From NCBI GenBank assembly GCA_964655525.1, contig CAZZNE010000012.1, positions 39,393 to 103,392 on the forward strand: a DNA stretch of 64,000 nt, in the 5' to 3' direction. Within the stretch, counting starts at the first letter, position 1; each line of letters begins with the position of its first letter. Of this stretch, positions 9,464 to 18,974 are shown in pieces. The stretch is from DLAJ01 sp964655525. Lineage in GTDB: Bacteria; Bacillota; Clostridia; Lachnospirales; Lachnospiraceae. Under the pieces are notes generated by a model. It was not told the origin of the DNA. It saw nothing but the letters and a program-made list of their open reading frames with translations, and did not search any database. Made by a program: the position numbers and the translations under genes.

Positions 9464-10465
9464 ATGCGACGAAAATTATCCACGCTTCTTCTGATTACGG
9501 CACTGCTCGTCTGCACACTGTGCGGCTGCGGCAAGGATACAAAAGAACCGTCCGGTCTGACAAAACTCACCTTAAACGAGGTGGCACACTCCATTTTCTA
9601 CGCGCCGATGTATGTGGCGATCGAAAACGGTTACTTTACGGAGGCAGGACTGGACGTTACGCTCGTGACCGGATACGGCGCCGACAAGGTCATGGCGGCC
9701 GTACTCTCAGGCGAGGCGGAAATCGGCTTTGCCGGCTGTGAAGCGACTGTTTATACTTATTTGGAAGGCGCGTCCGACAAGATCGTGAATTTTGCGCAGC
9801 TTACCCAGCGCGCGGGCAATTTCCTTGTTTCCCGCGAACCGATTGAAAACTTCACTTGGGATATGCTCATTGGGCAGGACGTACTCGGTGGACGCGCGGG
9901 CGGCATGCCGGAAATGGTATTTGAATACATTCTGAGAAAAAACGGCATTCAGCCCTCCGAGGTGAACATCGACCAAAGCATTGATTTTGGTTCCACCGCC
10001 GCTGCGTTCTCAAGCGGGCAGGGCAGCTTCAGCGTTGAGTTTGAGCCGCACGCGACCGGCTTGGAGCAAAAGGGCGACGGTTATATTGTCGCTTCTCTCG
10101 GGGTGGATTCCGGCTATGTTCCCTACACCGGCTTTTTTGCAAAACAGAGCTATCTGGATGCACACAGCGATACCGTGCAGGCGTTCACTGACGCGCTTCA
10201 AAAAGGAATGGATTATGTAAACTCCCATACCGCGGAGGAGATTGCCGCCGTGATCGCGCCGCAGTTTGCGGAAACAGAGCTTGACACCGTTACGACCATC
10301 GTCAACCGCTATCTGACACAGGACACCTGGAAGACCGATCTGATCTTTACGGAAGACGCCTTCCTGCTTTTACAGAATATTCTGGAAGAGTCCGGCGAGC
10401 TTCCTGAACGCGTTCCCTACGAGGAGCTTGTCACCACGGAATATGCAAAGAAAGCGGCGGAATGA
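9464..10465 (+). CDS. NMT1/SsuA-type ABC transporter substrate-binding lipoprotein
   Basis: 333 residues. A lipoprotein signal (about 1-23) ends in LCGCGKD with the lipidated Cys. The mature part is a type 2 periplasmic-binding fold of the NMT1/THI5/TauA/SsuA group; FYAPMYVAIENGYFTEAGLDV and GEAEIGFAGCEAT are characteristic. Substrates in this group are small organic molecules such as thiamine precursors, aliphatic sulfonates or nitrate; the ligand cannot be chosen here. No permease or ATPase gene adjoins it: it is divergent from pspA and followed by a terminator and a minus-strand gene. It therefore has to use a transporter encoded elsewhere, or is a relic of a split operon. The ribosome site is weak (GAAGAAA). 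Confidence 0.85.
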   Translation: MRRKLSTLLLITALLVCTLCGCGKDTKEPSGLTKLTLNEVAHSIFYAPMYVAIENGYFTEAGLDVTLVTGYGADKVMAAVLSGEAEIGFAGCEATVYTYLEGASDKIVNFAQLTQRAGNFLVSREPIENFTWDMLIGQDVLGGRAGGMPEMVFEYILRKNGIQPSEVNIDQSIDFGSTAAAFSSGQGSFSVEFEPHATGLEQKGDGYIVASLGVDSGYVPYTGFFAKQSYLDAHSDTVQAFTDALQKGMDYVNSHTAEEIAAVIAPQFAETELDTVTTIVNRYLTQDTWKTDLIFTEDAFLLLQNILEESGELPERVPYEELVTTEYAKKAAE

Positions 10466-10506
10466 TCTGACGCGCCGTAAACAGGAATTTTTATTTAGAT
10501 AAAAAA

Positions 10507-10553
10507 AGAAACGCGGACAGAAAGCATCCTCGCATTCCGCCGCGTTTCTTTTC
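10507..10553 (+). terminator. Terminator between convergent genes
   Basis: Stem AGAAACGCGG / CCGCGTTTCT followed by TTTT, 42 bases after the binding-protein stop codon. It could also serve the minus-strand cardiolipin synthase gene. Confidence 0.75.
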
Positions 10554-10613
10554 GTTATCATAAATTTCCTCTGCCTGCCGGCCTTCAAGATTTGATCACC
10601 TGAAACTTCTCCC

Positions 10614-12188
10614 TTACATCAATGGTGCAAATGCCTTCATCAACCTCCCTGCCAGTTTTACATTCCACTTTTCATGATGAACGGTATCTACCATAACCTG
10701 CCTGCATTTTGCAAGCGTTTCCTGAAAATCAGCCTCAATATCAGAAATACAATCTGTGCGGTACTGATACGTGGCACACTCAAAATGGTGATACAGGCTG
10801 CGGTAATCCAAATTGATCGTTCCCACAACCGCTTCCTCCCCGTCGCTGACAAAAACCTTCGCATGAACAAACCCCGGCGTATATTCATAAATCTTCACAC
10901 CGGATTGAAGCAGCGACGCATAATGCGTCTTTGCAAGCGCGTACGGTATTGCCTTGTCGGGAATTCCCGGCAGCAGCAAAACCACATCAACGCCCCGCTC
11001 CGCCGCAAACTTCAATGCGGTTTCCATCTCCCCATCCAAGATCAGATACGGCGTCATAATGTGCACATACTTCAATGAACGATTCAGGATATCCATATAC
11101 ACCCGCTCGCCCAGCTTATCATCGTCCACCGGACAGTCCCCATAAGGAATGACAAATCCGCCCTCATTTTCGGCAGGCAATGACGGATAGGAAAGGAACC
11201 GTTCCAACTCGTCTTTATCCCCATGAAGCCCCCACATCTGCAAAAACATCAAGGTAAAGCTTTTCACCGCTTCACCCTTTAACATAACGGCAGTATCTTT
11301 CCAGTGTCCAAACCTTTCTATCTGATTAATATACTCGTCCGCAAGGTTCACGCCGCCGTTAAATGCCGTATGCCCATCAATCACCAAAATCTTTCTGTGA
11401 TCCCGATAATTATAATGCGTGGAAACGAAGGGCGACACCGGGGCAAATATTTTACATTGGATTCCCAATGCCTTCAAACGCTTCGGATAATCATGCGGCA
11501 GCAGCGAAAACTCACAGGTTCCGTCATACATCACGCGCACATCGACGCCCTCCGCCGCCTTTTTTGCAAGGATCTCCAAAATCCGTCCCCACATCAATCC
11601 CTCATCCACAATAAAATATTCCATAAAGATAAAATGCTCTGCCGCCTCAAGCTGCTTTAACATTTCCGCAAACTTGTCCTCACCCAAGGGAAAATAGGTG
11701 ACAGACGTGTTTTCATATACCGGATGACAGCCGCTTCTATGTATATAGTGCGCCAGCGTCGCCACTCCCCGATTCTCCTCAACCAGCCGTTTCATGGTGT
11801 CCTCCGATTGAGGAATGCACTCCTTCGTATCCATGATCATCTGATGGACACGCCGTTTCAAGACACGGTGCCCAATATCACTCTGCGTATACGCAAATAG
11901 AAGCACGCCAAACACCGGCGCAAGCATAATGACAATCAGCCACGTAATTTTTGCCGAAGGATCCATTCTGCTATTTAAAATACAAAGAACGATAATAAAT
12001 GCAAACAGTATGTTTCCGCTTAAAATATGCGGTAAAAAACCTCCAAACCATCGAAGAACCCCAAACAGAAAGAAAAACTGCAATACCAATAAAATCAGTA
12101 TCAAACCAATGCGGCTGAATACCAAATGAAAAATACCCTTCTTTCCCTTTTTTATGAGCGAAAGCCCTTTGCTAGTATCTGTCTGCAT
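10614..12188 (-). CDS. cls: Cardiolipin synthase (phospholipase D family)
   Basis: 524 residues. Two N-terminal membrane helices (about 22-80) are followed by two phospholipase D domains, each with an HKD motif (HRKILVID near 265 and HAKVFVSD near 440). The enzyme condenses two phosphatidylglycerol molecules into cardiolipin and glycerol at the membrane. Length and order match Firmicute ClsA-type enzymes. The next gene upstream on the same strand is a membrane protein 43 bases away, so the two may be co-transcribed. Confidence 0.93.
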   Translation of the reverse strand: MQTDTSKGLSLIKKGKKGIFHLVFSRIGLILILLVLQFFFLFGVLRWFGGFLPHILSGNILFAFIIVLCILNSRMDPSAKITWLIVIMLAPVFGVLLFAYTQSDIGHRVLKRRVHQMIMDTKECIPQSEDTMKRLVEENRGVATLAHYIHRSGCHPVYENTSVTYFPLGEDKFAEMLKQLEAAEHFIFMEYFIVDEGLMWGRILEILAKKAAEGVDVRVMYDGTCEFSLLPHDYPKRLKALGIQCKIFAPVSPFVSTHYNYRDHRKILVIDGHTAFNGGVNLADEYINQIERFGHWKDTAVMLKGEAVKSFTLMFLQMWGLHGDKDELERFLSYPSLPAENEGGFVIPYGDCPVDDDKLGERVYMDILNRSLKYVHIMTPYLILDGEMETALKFAAERGVDVVLLLPGIPDKAIPYALAKTHYASLLQSGVKIYEYTPGFVHAKVFVSDGEEAVVGTINLDYRSLYHHFECATYQYRTDCISDIEADFQETLAKCRQVMVDTVHHEKWNVKLAGRLMKAFAPLM

Positions 12189-12231
12189 AATCCCACTTTC
12201 CTTATCTTGATTGTTTTGATCCGACCTACCT

Positions 12232-12987
12232 TTACTCTTCGGTATTCTCCTTCACCTGAGGAATCAACGATGCCGCCAGTTTTCCTTTTCCTCTCTGCTT
12301 CAAATATAAAATTCCTACAATAGAGAATACAACTGCTCCTACAAAATTTACCATCAGATCCTTCATCGTATCCACAATGCCCACATCCAAGTAGCCTCCC
12401 ATGTTCCATTCCTGCCCGTTGATCACTACGGATTCGATGGCAACCTTCACCGGCTCATTCGCTCCATTCGGGTCTAATTTCACTGAGCTGATGACCGGTA
12501 AAATCCAGTCTTTCTGCATATCTGTCTTGAAAAACCAGTCCATACCGAATTCAAAAAATTCCCACAGCACGCCTATCGTCATCGAAAAACAAAAAGCCAC
12601 AAACGCTACAAAATAAGGAGACATTTTAATCGAAAACTTCTCGCTTCGATTAAAGATATCAATCATGGCAAATCCGATTGCGGCCATCAGAAATCCGTTC
12701 GTCGTATGCAGCATGGTATCCCAAATGGGAATCTTTACATAAAACGCATTAATTTCACCCAAAATCTCCGCTGAAAAAATAAAGATTAAAATAATCGCTT
12801 GCAGACCCGCCGGGATGCTTACCCTCAGCTTCTTCTCAATGATTTTTGGTAGTGAAAAAAGAACCAGCGTCAAAATTCCCAGAAACATATTGTGATAGCT
12901 TCCCAGGAAAAACTGCCGCACGATCGACAACACCACCAGTGCCATCAACACAACTTCTATCTTTGTTCTTTTCTTCTCTGTCTTCAT
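12232..12987 (-). CDS. Multi-span membrane protein, DUF2238/YjdF-like
   Basis: 251 residues with about six to seven hydrophobic helices. FYVKIPIWDTMLHTTNGFLMAAIGF and GVLWEFFEFGMDWFFKTDMQ carry His, Trp, Glu and Asp residues inside or next to helices, as in the YjdF/DUF2238 membrane family. No enzymatic role is established for that family. The ribosome site GGAGG is 7 bases before ATG. The position directly upstream of cardiolipin synthase hints at a membrane-lipid link, which is inference only. Confidence 0.65.
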   Translation of the reverse strand: MKTEKKRTKIEVVLMALVVLSIVRQFFLGSYHNMFLGILTLVLFSLPKIIEKKLRVSIPAGLQAIILIFIFSAEILGEINAFYVKIPIWDTMLHTTNGFLMAAIGFAMIDIFNRSEKFSIKMSPYFVAFVAFCFSMTIGVLWEFFEFGMDWFFKTDMQKDWILPVISSVKLDPNGANEPVKVAIESVVINGQEWNMGGYLDVGIVDTMKDLMVNFVGAVVFSIVGILYLKQRGKGKLAASLIPQVKENTEE

Positions 12988-13085
12988 TCTACTTCCTCCC
13001 TATGTATTTATTACCACAACACCATATGCGTATATTATCAGAAAATATCGAACCTTGCAAGGTATTGCGGCTTACTGGGCATAAA

Positions 13086-13129
13086 ACAAAAAACTTCTCA
13101 AAACACAATTTGTGTTCAAGAAGTTTTTC
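13086..13129 (-). terminator. Terminator of the diguanylate cyclase gene
   Basis: Inverted repeat AAAAACTTCT / AGAAGTTTTT with an inner palindrome (ACACAAATTGTGT), ending in a T run on the minus strand, about 42 bases after the diguanylate cyclase stop. Confidence 0.75.
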
Positions 13130-13170
13130 ACGATAATGACCCATTATTGTTTTGATCAGACCGTAAATTT

Positions 13171-14895
13171 TTAACCCAAACAATTTGCTTTGATCTGTTT
13201 TTTATTCTCATACATGCGGACGTCCGCCTGCTGGTATACGTCCATCAGCATTTCATTTTCCTGAAGTTTGTCGTAGACCGCATAACCGCTGGCGATACTG
13301 ATGCGGAATGGCTGTCCCTTCACAGCGTTATAGTCGTCCATGGCCTTTTGAAAGCAGACGAGCGCCTTTTCGCAGCGGCCGGACACATCCTCTCCGCTTA
13401 TGATGCATACAAACTCATCGCCGCCGATCCTGTAGCAGATGCCCTTCACGGATTCCGCCGCTGTCCTGATGATTTCCGCACTGCACAACAGCAGCTGATC
13501 TCCCTTCTGATGACCCTGATTGTCGTTTGTCAGCTTCAGGTCATTTACATCGAACATGATGATCGCGATTCCGGAAAGCTGCTTCTTTTCTTTCTCCAAC
13601 TCCACCAGCCGCTCCTGAAAGGCTGTCCGATTGCCGACGCCCGTCAGACCGTCCCGGTAGGCAAGCTGGCTGACAAACTTTGACTGCGCTCCAAGCTTTA
13701 CCGCATTTATCGTTTTCTCCAGGCTGGAGCTTCCATAACACAGTATGAAGATCAGCAGTCCGATGCGCACAAACATCGCGTTGTCGTTGGTGCTGCCTCT
13801 ATAATATCTTAAAATATCTATCACTGCGGCAAAACCAAGCCCCATGAATCCGATGGTGCGTAATATCTTATAGACATTCCTTGTCTTGCTTTTTCCCTTC
13901 CGAAACGCGTTTTTCAGGATAGAATACAGCAGCAAAGCTGCCGAGATTCCCAACATAATGCTGGAAAAAGTCAATGTCTCGTGGTAGTCCATCACCCCTG
14001 TGAAATGCAGGGCGGTACAAATGATAAACTCCGCCGCGGACAGCCCGCAGATAACCGGGACAACCACCCTCCTTTTAAAACCGAAAGCCGCATCCAGATA
14101 AAGCACCAGCGGAATCGGGATCATGATCAAGGCGCAGCAGGACATCAGCTGAACAAGCCTGCTGTCGTCCGTGTAAAACTGCAGCAGACTAGTCTCCGCC
14201 ATACACCAGAGTGCAATGCCCATCGCAAACAGACCAAGATAAAGCAGCTCGTGATTTTTATGTATATGCAGATTGGCCGGAATATCCGCCACGATCAGCA
14301 GCAGGCCGACAAACAATATGAGCATGCAGGTAGAAAAAGCCACCGCCTTACCGGTAAATGCGCCAACGATCTCTCCGGCCGCGGAGCCTATGCAGAGATG
14401 GTCTATACATGCCCGACCGCCCTCATACACGGTATGAAAACGCACTTCCACAATCTTTCCGGCGTCGCTGCTGTAAAGCGGAACATAATTCCACCGATTT
14501 CCAAGGGATTTATTATAGATATTGCTCTCCCGGCGCACCGGCTCATAGCGCAGCTCTCCGTCCACATATACCTGATAATCAATGTTTTTTGAGCGGAAAC
14601 ACAAGGAAAGCCCTTCGCCCAGGTCGTTAGGCAGTCTATGATAGACGCTCTGCTCGTGATAGGGTGTCACAGAGGTGATCTTATTCAAATGGCTGACATC
14701 CGCCTCGCCGCCGTCCTCCAGATACCACCCTTCGTCAAAAGGGATCTTGCCTTCAGAGAGCACGTCCGCTGGAGACCGTCCCCTGTTTGTTACCGCCAGC
14801 CCTACGATCATAACAATAAAAAATACAAGCATCACAGCATAAATAATGTGATAAATCCTGTTTTTCTTTCCGCTTTTTGTCCCTGACCCGTTCAT
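13171..14895 (-). CDS. Membrane diguanylate cyclase with extracytoplasmic sensor and 7-TM domain
   Basis: 574 residues. One N-terminal helix (about 15-37) leads to an external beta-rich domain (about 45-180), then about seven membrane helices (185-395) in a 7TMR-DISM-like arrangement, and a GGDEF domain (about 405-570). The active-site loop is intact (RIGGDEFVCI), and DVNDLKLTNDNQGHQKGD matches the metal- and GTP-binding region. It should make cyclic di-GMP from two GTP. The inhibitory RxxD site normally five residues before GGDEF is absent (the sequence there is VKGICYRI), so product feedback through that site is not expected. The gene stands alone with its own terminator. Confidence 0.9.
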   Translation of the reverse strand: MNGSGTKSGKKNRIYHIIYAVMLVFFIVMIVGLAVTNRGRSPADVLSEGKIPFDEGWYLEDGGEADVSHLNKITSVTPYHEQSVYHRLPNDLGEGLSLCFRSKNIDYQVYVDGELRYEPVRRESNIYNKSLGNRWNYVPLYSSDAGKIVEVRFHTVYEGGRACIDHLCIGSAAGEIVGAFTGKAVAFSTCMLILFVGLLLIVADIPANLHIHKNHELLYLGLFAMGIALWCMAETSLLQFYTDDSRLVQLMSCCALIMIPIPLVLYLDAAFGFKRRVVVPVICGLSAAEFIICTALHFTGVMDYHETLTFSSIMLGISAALLLYSILKNAFRKGKSKTRNVYKILRTIGFMGLGFAAVIDILRYYRGSTNDNAMFVRIGLLIFILCYGSSSLEKTINAVKLGAQSKFVSQLAYRDGLTGVGNRTAFQERLVELEKEKKQLSGIAIIMFDVNDLKLTNDNQGHQKGDQLLLCSAEIIRTAAESVKGICYRIGGDEFVCIISGEDVSGRCEKALVCFQKAMDDYNAVKGQPFRISIASGYAVYDKLQENEMLMDVYQQADVRMYENKKQIKANCLG

Positions 14896-15047
14896 CTTTG
14901 TTTCTCCGTTTCCTCATTCATCCAAATGTACATTTTCTCTGTCAGGCAATTCTGCTTTATTCTAACATACGAATAGGAAAAATACAACGTAATACGGGGA
15001 TTGACCGCGCGGCGGCGGGCAATCCCCTTTCTAAGAGCCATCCTGTT

Positions 15048-15209
15048 TTATTTCATCAATTCATCAGCCAGCCGCATAATTTCCGGCGCTACCTTTTCCC
15101 GTCGCTTTTTCGTAACACGGATAAATATGGGATAGGCGGCGATCATTCCGATCATACCAACCATGCCGATCACAATGTTGGGAATAACAGGAAAGACTGG
15201 AGAACACTA
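15048..15209 (-). pseudogene. C-terminal remnant of a membrane protein
   Basis: On the minus strand a frame opens just after a TAG and reads VFPVIPNIVIGMVGMIGMIA, then YPIFIRVTKKRREKVAPEIM and RLADELMK before a TAA at 15048-15050. One hydrophobic helix followed by a basic, helical tail looks like the end of a real Clostridial membrane protein. No start codon or upstream portion is present in this frame. A neighbouring frame (15064-15276) gives WAGISLWELNRMG, which may be the shifted upstream part. It lies exactly between the diguanylate cyclase and the clostripain island, so it may mark the edge of an insertion. Confidence 0.4.
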
Positions 15210-15298
15210 ATTCCCCAGCCCCCATTCTATTTAATTCCCACAAGGAAATACCTGCCCATATGCTTATAGAAATCATCCAAATTCATTCAAGTATTGCC

Positions 15299-17287
15299 TT
15301 AATACTCGATCACAGTGGTGAGTATCTCGCCGTCAGCGCAGTCAAAGAAAACAGCATCAGAGTAGATATAGCTGCCTGCAGTATCCCGCATCTCAAATAC
15401 CATGGCGTATCGACCGTCGGGCAAGGGTGCCTCCCCGAAAGAAGTATCTGCCGTCACGGTCAGTTCCTCAGCAGCGTACATCTCAAAATCGTCATCCTCG
15501 CTGAAAGAGCCAAGTTGCCAGATGGTGGTGATGACGTCGCCCTCTGCCAACAGGCGCAGCTCCTTGGCGGCCATACCTGACTCGTCCATTCCCGGGGAAG
15601 CCCCCAAGATAGACCACTCCTCATCGGAGAAATCATAAGCCACCTGAAGATTGTACTCCTCTCCGTTAAGCAGGATGGGTATGGAGTACAGATTGTAGTC
15701 ATCTCCCTCGAAAGACAACTCCATATACACCATGCAGCCGTCAATAGCTCCCCACACGCCCCGGAAGTTGTCATAGAATATGCCGTTGTCCCAGTCGGCT
15801 GTCAGGTCATTGTCTGTGCCCAACAGCATCATCTCATCGCTCTCCTCGCGCATGTAGAACAGAGAGAATCCGATACCTGCCAGAATGTCGTTGGCCTCCG
15901 GCCCCAGCGTCAGAAAAGCAGTTCCCTCACTGTCCACATCCAGAGGCGCGCCGTCCCAATCCATGTCGGCCAAGGTAAGTACCTGAGGCAGCTCCTGAAT
16001 GTCCAAAGAGACCAGATACTCCTCGCCGCCCTCAGCCGGCTGACCGGTGAGACCATAAGCGTACAGGTGCTTAAAGGCCATGCCTATGCCTAACTCCACA
16101 TAGCCGTTCAAGTCAACGATCTCGCCGCTGTAGGGATAGAAGCAGCTCAACCCGGTGGCCTCGGCGCGGTAAGGACCGCCTACTTGATAAATCACGCAGT
16201 CGGCCAGCGCATCGGAGACGCTTTGGGCAGATGGCAATATCCAAGCCAACTGACGGGCCAAATGGCCTAGATCCACCATGTTATGGTAGCCCTGCTCCCG
16301 CGTGTTTCCGCCATAATTCTCGCTCTCTGCAGCGGCACGGCTCAGTTGGGCAAAGAAACCGGGGTCTTCCGATGCCGCGACAAACGCCTCCTGGCCGAAG
16401 GTCTCATATGCCTCCAGCAGCGGGGTCAGTTTGGTCAGGTCGGTGACAGAGAGGGTGGCTTGAGCTTCCGTACCTGCGGCCTCACAACCCTCATAATAAG
16501 TACTGCACATCGCAATCCCCAGCGTATCCCCGCCCATGGCTGGGTTTTGGGCCAGCTCGAACAACCAGCCGGAGTAGAGCCAGCCGTTACCCGGCTCCGT
16601 TTCCTCGGAGGCCACCAGATATTTGGCAAAATTTTGGAACACTGACGCCACGTCCACCGTGGCCATCAGGCAGGTATCGAAACATACCATCTCCAGGGCG
16701 GGATTTGCCGTGTCTGCGGGCCAGACCTCGTTGAAAGCCGCATACATCTCGGCCAGGTCCAGAGAATCGTTGCCATACAACTCGTCAAAGGCCGCGCCGT
16801 CCACCGAACCGCCACCGTGATTCCAAAAGAGGACAGCTATCTTGTCGGCAGGATAGTTGTCATTGGCAAAGTACAGGAATTCATACAGGGTCTGGGCATC
16901 TCCCATATTGGCAGAATCCTGTTCGTCCACCAAATTCAGCCCCTGGCTGTCATAGACCCAGCGTTGGAGTTTAGAGGGGTCCATCTGTTCATCATGCCAG
17001 ACCTCCGAGCCGCCGGTCTGGATGACCACGGTGACATTCTCGGGCAACGCAACCTCCATCATTTCAGCCAGATCCGTGGTAGCACAGCCGTAATTGGTTT
17101 CCAGGTCACTGCCGCATAGATACCAGTACACCGCCCACCCTTCGTCTCCGCTGGACACAGGATCGGCAGATACCGTAGGCGCACCTGTGGCGGGGGTCTG
17201 GCTTTCCGGCGCGTCCTCCCCGCTGCAGGCGGCCAAGGACAGAACCATGGTCAGGACCAAACAAAACGCAATCAGTCTTTTTTTCAT
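15299..17287 (-). CDS. Secreted clostripain-family (C11) cysteine peptidase lipoprotein
   Basis: 662 residues from ATG 17287, chosen because GGAGG lies 9 bases upstream and the product then starts with a lipoprotein signal (MKKRLIAFCLVLTMVLSLAAC). The longer frame would overlap the upstream gene. A low-complexity Thr/Pro/Ser linker follows, then the peptidase domain (about 45-400). The catalytic His is in LFWNHGGGSVDG and the catalytic Cys in CFDTCLMATVDVA. Family members cut after Arg or Lys, usually after self-activation. The C-terminal part (about 420-662) is beta-rich and not recognised. It is the last gene of a five-gene operon (LemA, DUF2207, two zinc-ribbon proteins, C11), 13 bases after the preceding gene. 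Lipid anchoring places it on the outer face of the membrane. Confidence 0.88.
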   Translation of the reverse strand: MKKRLIAFCLVLTMVLSLAACSGEDAPESQTPATGAPTVSADPVSSGDEGWAVYWYLCGSDLETNYGCATTDLAEMMEVALPENVTVVIQTGGSEVWHDEQMDPSKLQRWVYDSQGLNLVDEQDSANMGDAQTLYEFLYFANDNYPADKIAVLFWNHGGGSVDGAAFDELYGNDSLDLAEMYAAFNEVWPADTANPALEMVCFDTCLMATVDVASVFQNFAKYLVASEETEPGNGWLYSGWLFELAQNPAMGGDTLGIAMCSTYYEGCEAAGTEAQATLSVTDLTKLTPLLEAYETFGQEAFVAASEDPGFFAQLSRAAAESENYGGNTREQGYHNMVDLGHLARQLAWILPSAQSVSDALADCVIYQVGGPYRAEATGLSCFYPYSGEIVDLNGYVELGIGMAFKHLYAYGLTGQPAEGGEEYLVSLDIQELPQVLTLADMDWDGAPLDVDSEGTAFLTLGPEANDILAGIGFSLFYMREESDEMMLLGTDNDLTADWDNGIFYDNFRGVWGAIDGCMVYMELSFEGDDYNLYSIPILLNGEEYNLQVAYDFSDEEWSILGASPGMDESGMAAKELRLLAEGDVITTIWQLGSFSEDDDFEMYAAEELTVTADTSFGEAPLPDGRYAMVFEMRDTAGSYIYSDAVFFDCADGEILTTVIEY

Positions 17288-17300
17288 TAAAATTTCCTCC

Positions 17301-18257
17301 TTAAATGCCAAGCAACTGACGTTTTTTTGCCGTAAACTCATCTTCGGTGATGACCCCGTTGTCCAGCAGGGTCTTGTATTTTTGAATCTCAGCCACGGGG
17401 TCCGAGACAGGCATGGAACGGGACTGCGTGGCGGTGTCCACGGACGCAGGAAGGGGAATATTGATCTCCGGCGCGTCCGGGTCAATCAGGGTCATGAGAT
17501 GGGACGCCAGGTCGTGCAGGTCACCGATTCTTTTTTCATAGCCGCGGAGAAATTTCCCAAGTTCAGGGGTTACCAGTCCACAGTCGGGATGACCCTCCTC
17601 ATAGGTGCGCTCGCCGCCCCAATAGGGATGATCCAGCGTCAACTCCACATAAAATTTTTCAAAGGGAAACGTGATGTTGAGTGTCGGCTCGCTGATAAAA
17701 GGAGTAATTGTGCGCGGTTGAATGTTTTCGCGCTTCTCCCTTTCCTCTATCATCTCGTACATATATTTTGTCTGTCGATACCGATCCATTTCCGCGTTAT
17801 ACCGGTCGAACTCGGGCTGCAACGCTCTGGCCTGCTCCAGCGTGTCGGTCTCATAACATTTCAGGCCCTCCGGAGTGCTCTCAAACAAAATCTGGTCATC
17901 TTCCCGGATACGGAATGCCTTGAGGTTTGCGGGTTCCAGTGCCAAGGCGTCCCCCTTGTCGCGAATGCGGAACAGCCTGTGCTCCATATCCAAGATCAGC
18001 ACATCGTTCCAAGCACTGCCAACAAAGTTAAACTTGAAGGTTGCCTTAAACATATCCCGCAGGGGTTTGTTCTCGTTATGAAAGGCCAGATATTGCCGGA
18101 TATCTTCCAGCATCACACCATCCGTGCCGTTAGGCAGGTCAATCTTGTCCTTACAGTCGCCACACAGGGGCTGTCCCTCTATGGTCAGGGGAAACAGCCG
18201 TGGGGTGGGGTTGCCGCAGATGGGACATGGATTCTTTTTGTTGGTGAATAGACCCAT
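17301..18257 (-). CDS. Zinc-ribbon (DUF4428-type) protein with C-terminal SHOCT domain
   Basis: 318 residues from ATG 18257 (GGAGG 8 bases upstream; the TTG two codons earlier is less likely). Residues about 9-36 form a zinc ribbon (CPICG and CGDC) in a DUF4428-like arrangement. The middle is unassigned soluble sequence with a Lys/Arg/Glu-rich helix (about 170-190). The last 35 residues match a SHOCT domain (IQKYKTLLDNGVITEDEFTA), a short helical module found at the ends of many membrane-linked Firmicute proteins. It resembles the next gene upstream (MGLF start, CPxCG, CxxC), so the two are paralogues. No signal peptide; cytoplasmic. Function unknown. Confidence 0.75.
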   Translation of the reverse strand: MGLFTNKKNPCPICGNPTPRLFPLTIEGQPLCGDCKDKIDLPNGTDGVMLEDIRQYLAFHNENKPLRDMFKATFKFNFVGSAWNDVLILDMEHRLFRIRDKGDALALEPANLKAFRIREDDQILFESTPEGLKCYETDTLEQARALQPEFDRYNAEMDRYRQTKYMYEMIEEREKRENIQPRTITPFISEPTLNITFPFEKFYVELTLDHPYWGGERTYEEGHPDCGLVTPELGKFLRGYEKRIGDLHDLASHLMTLIDPDAPEINIPLPASVDTATQSRSMPVSDPVAEIQKYKTLLDNGVITEDEFTAKKRQLLGI

Positions 18258-18281
18258 GGTCAAATCCTCCTCTTATTCCGA

Positions 18282-18944
18282 TCAACCTTTGTAGATATGG
18301 AGCGCATCCTTGCGAATGATGTCCTTGATGTACTGGCAGACTTGCTGCATATCCCCGCCAAAGCCGCCAAAGCCATGGATCTGATTTTCATCAAAATCAA
18401 TCTTGATGTCCATTTCCGCCCAGTAGGGATCCGTAGCGGTCAGCTTCAGATGGAAGCTGTCAAACTGTCCCGAGTTGTCGCTCTTCGCAATCCGGCTAAC
18501 AGCCGCCAGTGCACTCAGACCGGTCTCCAGTGGGATCTTGCCGGTGTCCTCGATGCCGTCCAGCTTCTTCTTCCCGCGGAAAAACTCGTAGCCAGTGAGC
18601 TGGTCAAAGTCAAAGACCACCGGGTTCTCCTCATGGCTGCGGATGCTGTCGTGGATTAGGTAGATGGCCTTCCCCGCCTCGTCCATGCCGAACGTGAAGC
18701 CGGGAATGGATGTGATCTTTACCGTCCAGTTGTGGCTGGCATACTTCTCTGCGTTCTTCCGTCGGTACTCCATGTGCTCCTGGATAAACTCCGGCGTAGC
18801 GCTCTCCAACAGGCTCTTGCTCATGGAAACCTGCTTGGAGCAGTTCTTACACAAAGCTTTTTTGCCGCCGATCTTGACCAGAAACAATCCCTTTACTTCC
18901 CCGCCGCAAACCGGGCAGGCTTCCTTTTTTGAAAACAGTCCCAT
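18282..18944 (-). CDS. Zinc-ribbon DUF4428-type protein
   Basis: 220 residues. It starts MGLFSKKEACPVCGGEV and has a second CxxC (LCKNCSK), giving a four-cysteine zinc ribbon in the first 40 residues. The rest is a soluble alpha/beta region with FDFDQLTGYEFFRGKKK and TDPYWAEMDIKIDFDENQ. The neighbouring SHOCT protein has a matching DHPYWGGERTY stretch, which supports common descent. It is 24 bases upstream of that paralogue and 30 bases downstream of the DUF2207 gene. No signal peptide; function unknown. Confidence 0.75.
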   Translation of the reverse strand: MGLFSKKEACPVCGGEVKGLFLVKIGGKKALCKNCSKQVSMSKSLLESATPEFIQEHMEYRRKNAEKYASHNWTVKITSIPGFTFGMDEAGKAIYLIHDSIRSHEENPVVFDFDQLTGYEFFRGKKKLDGIEDTGKIPLETGLSALAAVSRIAKSDNSGQFDSFHLKLTATDPYWAEMDIKIDFDENQIHGFGGFGGDMQQVCQYIKDIIRKDALHIYKG

Positions 18945-18974
18945 AATAATATCTCCTTGTCATTTTTTTATTGT

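Noticed and set aside
13981..14592. A 203-codon plus-strand frame inside the diguanylate cyclase gene
   Set aside because: It is antisense to conserved membrane helices and has no recognisable features.
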